NCBI GenBank assembly: GCA_037783545.1
Contig: JBBELK010000317.1
Span: 558,001-622,000 of the forward strand
Direction of reading: 5' to 3'
DNA from: Henricia sp. BOLD:AAB3569
Lineage: Eukaryota > Echinodermata > Asteroidea > Spinulosida > Echinasteridae
Length of the DNA stretch: 64,000 nucleotides
The notes beneath the pieces were generated by a model, which was not told the DNA's origin, ran no database searches, and saw only the letters and a program-made list of their open reading frames with translations. Made by a program: the position numbers and the translations under genes. This document shows, in pieces, positions 1 through 11,800 of the stretch. Every line of letters begins with the position of its first letter. Positions within the stretch are counted from its first letter, which is position 1.

Positions 1-76
1 GTATTTATAGCATTTTATACGACGTGTCAACAAATGTCGGCTCAATCATAAACTTGACTTTTTAGCTCTTATATAC

Positions 77-219
77 GACCGTATCGAATATCTGCCATCT
101 TGTAGGGCAGTTTCTTTGTTCCTTAGGAACATGCATGGTTGCACATTTTGTGCTGACATTGTTGACCAATTTAAATGACAATAGTTGCCCGACAAGATGG
201 CAGCTATTCGGTACGGTCT
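77..219. repeat. palindromic MITE, GACCGTATCGAATA family
   Basis: The two ends are inverted copies of each other: GACCGTATCGAATA with GCCATCTTG on the left, and CAAGATGGCAGCTATTCG with TACGGTCT on the right. The same element recurs at 7496-7637, 24104-24246 and 35220-35353. Single-arm remnants lie near 18250, 30225 and 40891. It is non-coding. Confidence 0.8.
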
Positions 220-253
220 CTGGCAGGGCTATATCTTGAAAAAGCTTGTTATA

Positions 254-1541
254 CAGGGTGTCCCAGAAAAAAACGGAACAGTTAGAAAAATCGTGATTGT
301 GGGGAAAACAAATACCATAGCCATAAAAATTCAGGATGGCTGCACAATCATTGTTTAACTGAGGTGCGGTGAAATGACAATAATCCTCTGCAGAATGGGC
401 TTTTTGACTGATTACATAAGCACAGGCATACAAAATTTGCCATGGGCTCTCTGCTGGTCATTTCACAACATGGTGCAGTTAACTCATCCGAGCAAAGGTC
501 ATTTGTGGCCGTGACTGAAGTGCACGACTAGGAAGCCTTGCAACAGTAATAAATGCTTTTGCCTTTCGTTACCCTGGTCGCCGTGTCCCTTCAAAAAGTA
601 CCATTCTCAGGAATTATCAAAAGTATCATGTGGATGGTGCCTGAACTTAAAGGGCCCCTCATTAGGAATTTTATCAATGAAATATATGCTTTAAAACCAC
701 TCTACTCAGTTAAAGTCATAAAAATCCTATTTGGAGCTTGCTTTTGGGGTTAAAACAAAGGTTTTTAGTTTTTATGCTAATGCAAATATGCATATTCATG
801 ACCAAGGTCACGATGTCACAAGAGGCAAACACATGAAAATCACATTCAACTGTGCACAAAAGATTCCACTTTTTTCTCAATTTTCCTGAAACTTTTGTAA
901 TCCATGGCTGTTTGAGTTTGTTTTACATGTTGCCTGCTGTAAGCCATGACAAAACTGGGGGTAGAAACTGCAGCAATTTGCCACAAGTCCAACTTGAAGT
1001 CTTATGTTTTTTCTTAACTTTTCCCTTCTGTCTTCCTTATGTGATGCACTCAAAACAGCGCCCTCTGTCTGTGATTTACTGCAATGAAATTTTCAAAGTT
1101 GAAAAAGGCCACCTTTTATTGATTTTACACCCAAATGAACAATAGTATGTCTTGCTGAACAAGTAATCCGTCATTATGAAGCAGAGCTTAGGCACAAAGT
1201 TGTTTAGCATGTCACAGGCCCTTTAAACAAGGGCGAAGTGGCCGTCACCGAAATTATGTGTTCTTTAAGCACACATGTTTTTGTCATTAAACGAGTCTGA
1301 AATCAAGCTGGTTGTGTTGTTCATTATTCATGGATTAAAACATGCGGCAATTGTATTTTTACCTCACCTCAGTTAAACAATAATTGTGCAGCCACCTGGA
1401 ACTGTACCAATATGAAATTGGTATGAAAATGAAGCTTATGCTCTGGCACATCTAGCAAAACCAATTTTACATGGTTGTGATGTTTGGTTTCCCCACAATC
1501 ACGATTTTCCCAACTGTTCCGTTTTGTTCTGGGACACACTG
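254..1541. mobile_element. Tc1/mariner-like non-autonomous element with ~110-bp inverted ends
   Basis: The element starts CAGGGTGTCCCAGAA and ends with the inverted match (..TCTGGGACACACTG). It is flanked by TA on both sides (252-253 and 1542-1543). The inverted ends reach inwards over roughly 110 bases, to the CACAATC..TTGTTTAACTGAGG block. The paralogous flank at 7661-7680 reads straight through this point with one TA, which is an empty site. I see no transposase frame inside. A second element is nested in it. Confidence 0.75.
651..1222. mobile_element. TTAA-flanked element nested in the mariner-like element
   Basis: TTAA (647-650) is followed by AGGGCCCCT, and the right end reads ACAGGCCCT followed by TTAA (1223-1226). 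Short inverted ends and a TTAA target match the other TTAA elements of this window. No transposase was seen. No empty site exists for this one, so the call rests on its ends. Confidence 0.5.
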
Positions 1542-1649
1542 TATTTAACTCATCAGCCAGGTTATTATTACTCAGTTGTACATGCAGTTTGCAATACTGT
1601 AAGACTGCACAAGAATTACATGGAGGTATTTTAACATTCAGTTTATTAA

Positions 1650-2444
1650 AGGTACACAACGGCCTACTGTTTACATGATTTAGTGACTCGATGTAGCAGC
1701 ATTGACAATACGTTTTTGATGGTCGTTGTGAAAAAAGATCATCAAAGTATCCCGTAATTTACTAAAGAAGTGCAAAATTAACAAAAACGGTCAAAAAACG
1801 GGTTATACGCTTTACCAGCCGTTGCAACTACGCGCGAGCTTCACGACTTTGTCAGAAACGATTCGCTCTTTTCCTACTCGGGATATCTCTGATATCTCTG
1901 TTTTCTTTTGAGGAGTTAGCATCATGTTTTTTCTTCACAAACGTACACCGCGTACCGGAGCAACCAACCCGGCCGTGTGTGCACTCAGACTATTTGCCGT
2001 GCTGCGCGGGGCAAATATCTAACACTCCACGGTAGCCTGTCGTAGCACGCGCTCGCTCCCGTTCTCTGGACTCTCGAAACCAACATTTATGCTCGAATTT
2101 TCATACCTATCTTTAACTTTGTTTCATACCTGTATAAATAGTCTCTCTTTTGTCAATTACTTATAAATTTTGGAGGGAAATCGGAGTTGAATTTGGTGCA
2201 GTTCTGCAGTAAGAAACTTTCATGCGGCTGGACACAAAACTAACTCGCAAGACCATGTGACTTTTCGGAACCAGAAGCTGGTTCCGAAAAGTCACGTGAC
2301 CTTGAATTTTTGAAAAATGCTCAAAAACGTCCAAATTTGACGGCGTCTTTTTAGGATATATTTAATTTACTCTGGAAAGCGCTTCAGAATAAGGTCTGGG
2401 TCTATTTCGAGCCCAAAATAGCCCAACAAAGCCGATGTGTCCCT
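1650..2444. mobile_element. TTAA-flanked (piggyBac-like) MITE upstream of the TSR gene
   Basis: The ends AGGTACACAACGG and CCGATGTGTCCCT are imperfect inverted repeats, each flanked by TTAA (1646-1649, 2445-2448). The paralogous flank at 7760-7780 has the same surrounding sequence with a single TTAA (7769-7772), so this is an insertion with a 4-bp target duplication. Inside, near 2253-2300, lies a perfect hairpin built on TCGGAACCAG/CTGGTTCCGA. No protein is encoded. Confidence 0.75.
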
Positions 2445-3277
2445 TTAAGTAACGTGTACATATTACAGGAAATGGTCGTCTGTGGATTATTAAAAGCATA
2501 ACGCCGATATTGAGCGTTTATGAAATGTTGTGTCCATCATTTTCTATTGTCAGTTTGAGTTTATTGTATTTTTAAAAATTATATTTAAATTCCGCATGAT
2601 TCCTTCTATTCGCTCACTTTTTACTACACTACTACTAAACTTTTTTTTTTCACTTAAGTCCATGTTTTCAATATGCATTGTCCGGATTTTAAGCCGCTTT
2701 TTAAAGATGAATACGGCATTGCGTTTTCGAGTGAATGTTGTTTAACTTCGAGTGATAATCAACAAGAAATGCATTTCAGCAAGTCAGGATTGAGAAGCAG
2801 AAAGACGCGTCTATAGTTAGACTATTTTCAAACGAACGCAACGATGGTTAGTCGTGTCTAGTCGTGCATAAAAACCAGCCCACAGGGCACGGTTGCACTG
2901 GTATCAAGTTGATATTACACACTGCATTTCCATAAAATAAAAACACCTGTTTGCGCTCCGCACTCGGCGGACTGGCAGTTTGCGAATTATGGAACGTGAT
3001 GTAGCCATCTACCTAGCGTCTTAGTTTCACCAACTTGTGTGTAATTTTCAAGTAACAGCCAATAATTTCGGACACGTTTTCGGACACGACCACATGGTCT
3101 GCGCGCGAGTTGTGCATGCGCTGGCGTATATAGTTTACAAAGAACAACGCGCGCGTTCAGTAACATCAACCCTGGAGCGTTTCATAAATAACGTGAACGA
3201 ACACAATTTCGTGGCCACAATCATGATTTTTCTGCATGACATTTTCTCAAATAACCACTTTGTCAGCTTTAGCTGAG
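2445..3277 (+). promoter_or_regulatory. 5' flank of the TSR gene, partly shared with genes A-C
   Basis: Positions 2447-2775 align by eye with 7770-8465 (interrupted by a MITE), 18384-18710 and 30378-30710, the flanks of genes A, B and C. Shared landmarks are ATTATTAAAAGCATAACG, TGAGCGTTTATGAAATGTTG and TTTAACTTCGAGTGATAATC. From about 2780 to the start codon the TSR flank differs. A TATATAG at 3127-3133, about 145 bp before the ATG, is a possible TATA element. Promoter function is inferred from position only. Confidence 0.35.
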
Positions 3278-6195
3278 ATGTTTTACAACAGCAAATCGCA
3301 TTTGGTGCGGAACGTCCTTATCGTTTTATTGGCAGCTGGTCTTTTACAAGGTGAGATAGGTGGAGTTTGGGACGAATAATTTAGAAAACAGGAGGGAAAC
3401 ATCTATTCGAAACGCGCATGTTTACCAGGTTTCACGTTGTTAGGCTTGTTGATTTCATGGATTTGAAAGTTAACCTGAGGGGTAAAGTAGGAATAATTTA
3501 ACTATAAGGCTGCAGAAACTCACGAAGGGAGTGAGTTTGCGGAAACCATCGTTTTGTAAAGTATTTTTATTATTAATATTATTATTAGCTGTTTTATTTA
3601 TACAGGGTGGCCTCTTCAGTTTACATTAAAACTGCTATCAATAAGGGCACTGTTGAAAACAATATATAGGCCTATACACTATAACTTATAAAACAGAGTA
3701 AACACAAAAAAAACCGCAAATTTAGGAATCAATTTATCATAAATGTGGAAGGATAGGACATGATAAAATCAAACAAAGACATGAACTGATAAAAGTGATA
3801 AAACTATACGAAAGCACATAAAAACATAAACAATTAATTAGTTAAAAACATATAGGCCTATGATTAAATTAGTAAAGGACTAAACACTGAAGCATGATAA
3901 AATGAAACGATAAAAGATAAACACTATCCATAAATCTATCTATCTATATACAAACATTAAAATCAATATTAAAATTAGTTAAGCAGTGATTTAAATTGAT
4001 TAAGTGATGTTGATGTTGTCTCTTTTTGTGTTGTTGAAGGCTTATTCCACCCTACTGTCCCTATATGGAACGGGGTACTAAAAGTTACGAATGCCCAAAG
4101 TCTCAGTAAAAGAAATATTGGACATAATTAATATTCCTTTAATGTAAGAAAGTTCTCGGTGCTCTCTTTTGTGCACACATTTTTTTGAAAAGACTCGTGA
4201 CGTATTGTTGATGTCCCCCAACGTGGCGCGGCCCCTTACGTGGCGGGCTTTACTTTCCGTTCTCTCTTGGCGCAATAAACAATCTGTTGCACTTGGCATT
4301 AAATGGAAATAAAGTTCTCAAGTACCTTCATAAATTCCGAAACTAAAATACGGAGAAGAATCATTCAGTTACTAGAAATTCACCGGAATGTGAAGGCATC
4401 GCCGTTCGCTTCGGGTTGTCATGACACCATACACGGAAGCCTGTAATAGGCATTTCACGTGAATAAAACCAGGCATACTGACGTTGTGTACAGTGTCACA
4501 GTGTGTGCGTGCAAGTTGTCTTTGTGGGCCATCGTAGTTAGTAAGGCATCAAACCGTTTCAGCCAATCAGCGACGCGCTCCACGTTAGGGGACAGTCCGG
4601 GCGATTTCGGGAAAAAGTGTTCATCGTTTTGTCCTGATTGTTTGTGTTATTTTGTACTTGTTGATGAGTCAAAATATTAAAGTATTACTTTTTCTTGGAG
4701 CCTATGAATTATACTACAAGGTGTGTAAGTTTCAACTAATTCTGCTAGGGGGTTTTGCTATAAGGTGAGCGGATTTCCAGTAGGTTGTCGAAGTGCGCCA
4801 AGTTAGGGGACATCACTATAATACAATAGGTCAGTATCTGAAACGAGGCTGCCAGTGCTAATTCGAAAAGTGTCAATATATTTTGTTTACCAAAGTAGTG
4901 TACCACCATTTACTGGTTCAATGATTTAATTTCGTCCCTGGGCAGAAACCAGATTCTTCAGTCCAGTCAGCCTACTCGTGTCGGCTACATTAGGCGAATG
5001 GAACCCATGGCCGCCATGTGACAAAACATGTGGCGGCGGTTTTACAATCCGCAAGAGGGACTGCTTAACGGGAGATTGCACATTTGGCGAAGGACGGGAG
5101 TTCAAAGACTGTAACCCGCAACCTTGCAGCAGCGGTGGCGGCGGCGGCGGCGGTGGCGGTGGCGGCGGTGGCGGCGGCGTCGGTGCCGGCGTCAGCAGCG
5201 GCGGCGGCGGCGGTGGCGGTGGCGGCGGTGGCGGCGGCGTCGGTGGCGGCGTCAGCGGCGGCGGCGGCGGTGGCGGTGGATACGGAGACAGCGGTGGATA
5301 CGGAGACAGCGGTGGATACGGAGACAGCGGTGGATACGGAGACAGCGGTGGAAACGGAGCCGGATACGGTAGGCCTAACCAAAGCAAACAACACCATCAT
5401 GAGACAGATTACATGATTAGAAAACTTGAAACAGCATTACATAACACTAAAGAATAGTGTTGATAAACTGCCTTGTAGACATTTCAAACACAATGCAGCA
5501 ATACTTCAGAAAACCTGAAAAATCCATGCATGTTTTTATTTGTGTATAAATGAATTGTGAACAAAGTTGTCTGGGGACCCGCAGACAACTTTAAAAAAAA
5601 CAGTTGGCAATTTCTGAGAAATTGCCAACTAAGAATTTCTCCCACAAAGGTATACCACTATACACAAGAAAAATATTAGTATTCACTTGACCAGACTATT
5701 TTTTGTTGCAATGTGGTGCACGCGGCGGGTGTGAAGTACAAATTCAATACTGTGTTCACCGTAGGAGAGAAATCTGAGCATATATATAAAGCAACTTGGC
5801 GTGCACCACGCAGGAACAATATCATTGTATGTGACTTTCTAAACTGCACCTCAATTTGAAAGTGAAGAATTCGGGCCGCCAGCATAATTATGCAAGTGCT
5901 ACACGGGAAAGGCTACATTTACTCGCCTGTGCCAGCCAAAAAAATATTTAAATATTAAATACCACTTTCGCTTTTATGTATGTTAGGAAAGTTCGACAAT
6001 AGCATGATGGGCGGAGCTGGGCTCAACCCCCCTCCCGATTTGGACTTCATGAGCCTCGGCGGTGCCGCTCCTCCACCGGCCAGGGACTTCGACAGAAACC
6101 CGTCGTTTTACGGTGCTGCGAACAACAACAAACCGACTATTGTTTTCCTCGTTTCAGCACTTACACTGACACTGTTAATTGCTTTTGTGTTCTAG
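3278..6195 (+). CDS. secreted GPI-anchored protein with one thrombospondin type 1 repeat and Gly-rich linker
   Basis: Three exons: 3278-3350, about 4967-5368 and 5987-6195, joined at phase 1, giving 227 aa. An alternative in-frame acceptor at 4945/4946 would add 7 residues. Exon 1 is a signal peptide (24 aa with core LIVLLAAGLL). Exon 2 carries a complete TSR: WNPWPPC with its WxxW motif, CDKTCGGG and six cysteines ending in QPC. A poly-Gly tract and four GGYGDS units follow. Exon 3 has a short Pro-rich part and ends in the hydrophobic TIVFLVSALTLTLLIAFVF with nothing after it, which is the layout of a GPI signal. TSRs bind proteins or glycosaminoglycans and may be C-mannosylated on WxxW. The ligand is unknown. 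I do not recognise a named orthologue. The gene shares part of its 5' flank with the Ig-gene array downstream. The exon 2 acceptor is the least certain point. Confidence 0.72.
3351..4966 (+). other. intron 1 of the TSR gene
   Basis: A 1.6-kb intron. It is AT-rich, with TATTATTATTAT near 3565 and CTATCTATCTAT near 3935. No further exon with a convincing acceptor-donor pair was seen. The open frames at 4078-4299 (-) and 4459-4680 (+) show no recognisable domain. Confidence 0.4.
5128..5352 (+). repeat. GGC/GGT codon run and 18-bp minisatellite inside the TSR exon
   Basis: Positions 5133-5278 are almost entirely GGC/GGT Gly codons, broken by VGAGVSS and VGGGVS segments. They are followed by four copies of GGTGGATACGGAGACAGC (GGYGDS). 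All units are multiples of three, so length changes keep the frame. Copy number is likely polymorphic and prone to assembly error. Confidence 0.9.
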
Positions 6196-6241
6196 TAACA
6201 CCATTCCAAAAAGTCAACATTTTGAGCAAAGGTGACCTTAA

Positions 6242-6373
6242 AGGCATAGGCTCGTCAGCAATGCGCGCGCGCCAAATTCGTGCTCGAAACAGGCAGCTCC
6301 ATGCCTTTGCTATGGAGCTGCGTATTGCGTGGCACACATTTGGCGGGCGCGCATTGCTGACGAGCCTGTGCCT
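6242..6373. mobile_element. 132-bp palindromic TTAA-flanked MITE
   Basis: The arms AGGCATAGGCTCGTCAGCAA and TTGCTGACGAGCCTGTGCCT are inverted repeats with TTAA on both sides (6238-6241, 6374-6377). It lies just past the stop codon of the TSR gene, so it may be part of its 3' UTR. Confidence 0.75.
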
Positions 6374-7424
6374 TTAAAGTAAGAGTAATTTATTGTGCTT
6401 GTCTGTACTGTTTACGTATTTGATTACACTTCTGGGGGACAACGGTCGTAATATGACAGCTTTCCTGAATGATTTGTGGGAGCTCTTAATACTGCATCGG
6501 ATGAACAAACTGGGGATCGCAGATCATAGCGTTTTTCAAACATAACCTGTCGTGCGTCGACCAATGAAATTTCAGTTCACGCTGGGGTGGTTTCCGTATT
6601 ACTAGTTTCGCTGGCTGAATGCAGAACCATCAAGGCGTTGGGTTTAGAGACCGTACCGTACCCATACATGTACGTGCGTGTGTGCATAGTCGTAGCACGG
6701 CGCGCTGTGAGCCGATACGTGCAACAGATGCCGTAGCTGGTAAGCGCTTTGTTTTATTTTCAGCGGCCCGGGGCCGTCTAGAAGACAAGCACAACGCCTT
6801 GATCAAGGCTAATTTGGATGTGGGAGCAAAAATGTCGATGTATAATTGATGGAACCAAACATCGCTGGTTTTTTGACGATTTCCTTGAGAATATATATGG
6901 ATTGAGAGCGCAAAATATTCAGAATGGTAATGAGAAAAAAATTTGACAAATTATATGGTTTCAAAATCTCAACACGCATGCATGGGAAAAATTTGTGGAT
7001 TAAAAATGTGATCTGGACACGCTTCTTAAAAACAAACAACCTTACTCTAGTTTTGGTGGACTATATAAGATGGCCGACGCGTTGCTTAAGCTATAATTAC
7101 GTGGCCAGATGGGGCCAATTTCATAAAGATGTTTAGCAGCAACATTTGCATAGTCTAAAAATATTTGCTTAGTTTGCAAAAATTGGTCAGCAGTCAAAAT
7201 TGACTGGTGTTCTGCTACTCTTTGCTAAGAGAACAATTTCTAACCCACTTTTACAAGGCAAGTAAATTTTGAATTAAGCATTTTTTTCCTGCTAAAGAGC
7301 TTGATGATATTTGGCTTAGTTATTCATCTTCCATCCATAAGTGGTGACATACTGTATGTCAAATCATGGGGGTTTAGGAAATAGTCGGCTGCATCTCCGG
7401 CTTCGGCTTGATGATGCATTTGAG
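6374..7424. other. intergenic stretch
   Basis: No gene was recognised. From about 7109 there is a decayed copy of the GGGGCCAATTTCATAAAG foldback family, which is better preserved at 44514-44754. The rest is unassigned AT-rich sequence. Confidence 0.4.
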
Positions 7425-8480
7425 ATGTATTTATAGCATTTCGTGTCAAAAAATGTCGGCTCAAATATGAACTTTACTTTTTAGCTCTTATATACGATCG
7501 TATCGAATATCTGCCAACTTGTAGGGCATTTTTTTGTTCCTTATGGGCATGCATGGTTGCACGTTTTGTGCTGACATTGTTGACCAATTTAAATGACAAT
7601 AGTTGCCCGACAAGATGGCAGCTATTCGATACGGTCTAGGGCTATATCTTTAAAAAGCTCGTTATATTTAACTCATCAGCCAGGTCATTATTATTTAGTT
7701 GTACATGCAGTTTGCAGTACTGTAAGACTGCACAATAATTTTATGGAGGTATTTTAACATTCAGTTTATTAAGTAACGTGTACATATTACAGGAAATGGT
7801 CGTCTGTGGATTATTAAAAGCATAACGATATTGAGCGTTTATGAAATGTTGTGTCCATAATTTTCTATTGCCAGTTTGAGTTTATTGTATTTTTAAAAAC
7901 ATTATTTAAATTCCGCATGATTCCTTCTATTCGCTCATTCCAGTAGTATTTTAGTACTATACTGCAACTAAACATTTTTTGTTCACTTAAAGGAGTGTGA
8001 CCAGATCACTTTTATTTACCCATAACTCCCCGGGACTTACATTATGGGTCATGAGATTTTTATATCATAACATCCGTTATATTTTTCTGATTACGAAACT
8101 GAAACTCCCGCGCTTCTATAGGCCGCATATTTCCGAGGATATCGTCGAAAATCCACCGATTATTTGTAAACTAATTTTTCAGTATCAACGTTTATCCACT
8201 GAAAGCCGACTCGATAGTTTTGTTCAATTTTTTACTGGAAATCGCGAATGTTTTCGGGTTTTTGGGACATGGGAGGTGTGTATGGGAGTTACTTAATAAT
8301 ATTGGTAAGTTACATCGAAAACTATTTTCCAGAAACTCTGGTCATGCTCCTTTAAGTCCATGTTTTCAATATGCAATGTCCGGATTTTGATGAAGATGAA
8401 TACGGCATTGTATTTTCGAGTGAATGTTGACTGTTTAACTTCGAGTGATAATCAACAAGAAATGCAGTGAGTGAAAATTA
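7425..8480. repeat. segmental duplicate of window positions 1-2790 (flank of gene A)
   Basis: The block begins GTATTTATAGCATTT, exactly as the window does. It then follows the same order: MITE, GCTCGTTATATTTAACTCATCAGCCAG, ACATTCAGTTTATTAAGTAACG, then the GAGCGTTTATGAAATG and CTTCGAGTGATAATC blocks. It lacks the mariner-like and first TTAA elements of the first copy but has its own TTAA element at 7991-8351. Confidence 0.8.
7991..8351. mobile_element. TTAA-flanked MITE, AGGAGTGTGACCAGA family
   Basis: The ends AGGAGTGTGACCAGATCAC and CTCTGGTCATGCTCCT are flanked by TTAA (7987-7990, 8352-8355). The paralogous site near 2645-2665 reads CACTTAAGTCCATG without the element. An inverted full-length relative lies at 45579-45937. 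Older copies lie in intron 2 of genes A, B and C. Confidence 0.85.
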
Positions 8481-8639
8481 AATACAAGAACTCAATGCTC
8501 AACTCGCTTGTAAATTTATTTTCGAGTTATTGTATTGTAATCTGAAAACATGAAATTTGGCGTTGATGCCAAATTTAAACAAAAATTATTATCTGTTGCC
8601 AATTTCTTGTTTTTTTCCCCATTTTGGAAAAAAAAAATG

Positions 8640-8869
8640 AACGGTGCGCGTTTGTGCGCGGTTGTACGCGTCATTGCATTACGCGCAGTGTTTTCGTTCT
8701 ACGCGCTAACATTTCTCTCAGGCGGCCAACGTTTTCTTACTGCATGTTTATATGTTGGTTTTCCCGCTGTACGTAAAAATAACGAGGACCAAGGACAGTT
8801 TTAGAAAGTCGAACTCCATATAAAGACAGATAAAAGATGAGCTTTATTCAAGGATGACAATAATGAAAG
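8640..8869 (+). promoter_or_regulatory. conserved proximal 5' flank of the PRR-Ig genes
   Basis: About 230 bp before the gene A start lies a CpG-rich block (GTGCGCG, CATTACGCGCAGTGTTTT, GTTCTACGCGCT, CAGGCGGCCAACG). It recurs before gene B (18880-19106) and gene C (30880-31114) at the same spacing. Conservation and position suggest core promoter and 5' UTR. No TATA box is obvious. Confidence 0.4.
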
Positions 8870-11800
8870 ATGAGCCTTATTCAAGGAGAGTACAGTATTT
8901 GCGAGATATACTTGCTGGCGATAGCGTTCCTCGCAACAGCTTCTTTATCGACATGCCAAGGTATAGGACATTTTATTTTTAATCAACTAACATTTGTTGT
9001 TGAACCTCGTAGAATGGACGTTGAACGTTTAGCCTGCCAGGTTTCGAGAAAACGCACCTAAAATTATCCGCGTTTAAAGGACAAGGAAGGTATGTTTCAA
9101 TTTGGCCAATACTGTCAGGACATCTTGAATAACACGAGTCGCTCAAAAATTAGTACAATTAGTTCGGCGCGACTCTGGTGCGCATGTATGAAACGGGTGT
9201 CACATAACAAAAGAATGATGTTGATAAACTGCCTTGTTCACTGCACAAAATGCGGTTTTTAAAGCTATCCGCTGCTGGTGTAAAATTTGATTCTTCGTTG
9301 GCATCAATTTTGGGTTAAGTAACACCAATTTGGGAATCAATATTTTTTTACACCAAGAAGAGTGTTAAACTTTAACACCCACATCCGGTGTCAACTTACT
9401 GTTCTTGGTGTTTATTTCGGGCAAGAATTTAGGTGTTGATTGACACCTCAATGTGGATTTAACTTTTAACACCTACAGCTGATCTATTCTTCACAGAATT
9501 AAAAGCTGACACCAATTTCCAAAGGTGGAACCACTTTAAATTAAAACACGCACTGCAGAACCTCGGGTGTTAAAGAATTAAAATACCTTGGTGTCAGAAA
9601 TTTAACACCGCATTTTGTGCAGTGTAGAGATTTCAGCCATGCAGTAATACTTAAGAAAACCTTAAAAATCCATGCATGGTTTTTGTGTAAGTTGAATGAA
9701 TGGTAAAAAATCGTTACCTTCATTTGGCAATCTGGCCCATACAGTCATAAAGGTATATATCATTCTTGTAATCGATAAACTGAACAATTTTCTGAAAGCC
9801 ATCATCCTGTTTGTTTATGATTATTTCCTACAAATATTCGAGCGTCACCCGCTCCTCGACATACAGAAAATTAAAAGAAAATCATCGATTGCTCTGATAC
9901 GCATTTAGCGCGGAAACGCATAAAGCCCAGCTTATAAGCTACATCATCGCAAAAACGCGTAGAAACCAAATTCTTGTTATTCAACAAGGTTCCTCAAGGT
10001 AATCTGCATAAGCACAACAGCTTCTTATTGACGAGATTCAAAGTGTTGGTGCCCAATGTACAAATAATTTCTACAAAACTCTTAATACAAAGAGAAAGGC
10101 AGCTTTTTGAACGCAAACAAAATGTGATTTTGCTCCTCCGTTTCCTACTAACTTTCTGCAATACAGGCCAACCTCCTCCCCCAGGCCCACCGAACGCAAA
10201 CGCTGCAATTCCTCCTGCTCCCGCCCCGCCAGGACCAGATTCATATCCAGGTAAAAGTGTATAAAGTTCATGACCAGATCACTTTTTTTGAAACCCCAAC
10301 TTACCTGATGGGTGATGAGATTTTAATACCATATCATGTGCCAGATTTTTCTCTTTCTTGAAATTTCGCGCTGTCAACCCGTATATTTACAAGGATATCG
10401 TAAAAAAAAGAAAAGAATGTTTTGTAAACTATAATTTTAAATATCCGTTCCATTAAGCAGTGCAGTGATTACACTAACCTTTTTGCTTCCACGTCCATAT
10501 TAGAGATTGTAAATTTCCTGTTTTCTTCCCATGGATAGTATTTTGGGGGAGGTATTTTATATGACTGCTATAGGTTTAAACGAAATCCAGTTTCTAGTAA
10601 AATATCAAGCTCCTTTAAAGGTAAAGTATACTTGACTGGTAAACTGTTAAAAATAATTTCACAGGATGATTACTACCATTACCATCTTGATAACAAGTAA
10701 GCTTAAAGATAATAATTCAGAAATTATTTTGGAGGGTAATTACCAAACAAGTAGACTATACCTTTAAAGCTGGGTGGAAATCTCCCTTCACTTTTATGGT
10801 TTTCAACAGTATTCCTTTCTTTCTATAGTCCTTTATGTACTAAAAAAAAATTATTCAGAATTTCATCCTGGAAAAGTCAGAAAATGTTAGTCTTTTCGAG
10901 ACTCTTTTCACGCGAAACTGAAAACGAAAGGTCACGTCAATCAACTCGAGCTATGTGTGTGACGTCATAGCGAGGAGACACACAGAGCTGCTTCATTGAC
11001 TGTGGTCGTGTACCTAGCTCCTCGCAGCAAACACGTACACCTTGTATGCATGCACGCACGGAACCGCATATTTTCCCACAGAGTTGCAAGTGTTACGAAG
11101 CTGACATTTTATTGATATCAAAAATGAATTCAGTGTAACAACAACTGAGAAAATACACCGTAAAAACTTTAAAAACATTTACAGAAAAATAACGACTGGT
11201 GGTTCATGCTATGCGGAAAGCTTGCAACTTGCTTTGCAAAATAGTGACCGTCTCCTCTCTATGACGTGCGGGGTCAATGCATATAATTATGACGTCATTT
11301 TTCTTTCTAATATAAAGTCAGGAATAAAGATAGGAAAAACGCAACTTTATCGAGTAACATCCGTTTTATAAAATAATTTTCTTCCTCGCCAATAGTAGCT
11401 TCAAACTTTCAGCCAGGCTTTAAATTAATTGGTTTTTTTAATTTTCCAAATTGAGGTCCGCCATCGTTAAGTGGGGATAATGCAAAGCAGGTAGGCCTAC
11501 ATTTATATAGGCCTAAGATAAATAATTGATTTTCTGACGATGATACAACTTGTGTTTTGCTGTCTTGTTAAAGCACCACCGCCGCCTGCCCCACCCCCGC
11601 CACTTCCTCCTCCCCGACAAAATCCGCCTCCTCCCGCGGGAGCACCTGTTGGATACGCCCAAGATTATGGACTAGCGGGTAAGCTACTTCCATGAGATTG
11701 TGATAAGGTTATTTTTGAAACGAAATCGCAATGCCCGCTTTGAAAGGCTTAAAACCGACTATTCGACACAGGCGAACTGGGTGTCATAGGTGCTTTCACC

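Noticed and set aside
4926-5416. Overlapping Pro-rich, Ala-rich and Arg-rich open frames on both strands across the Gly-rich tract
   Set aside because: They are other readings of the GGC/GGT repeat; only the frame with six-cysteine TSR, signal peptide and GPI exon makes sense.
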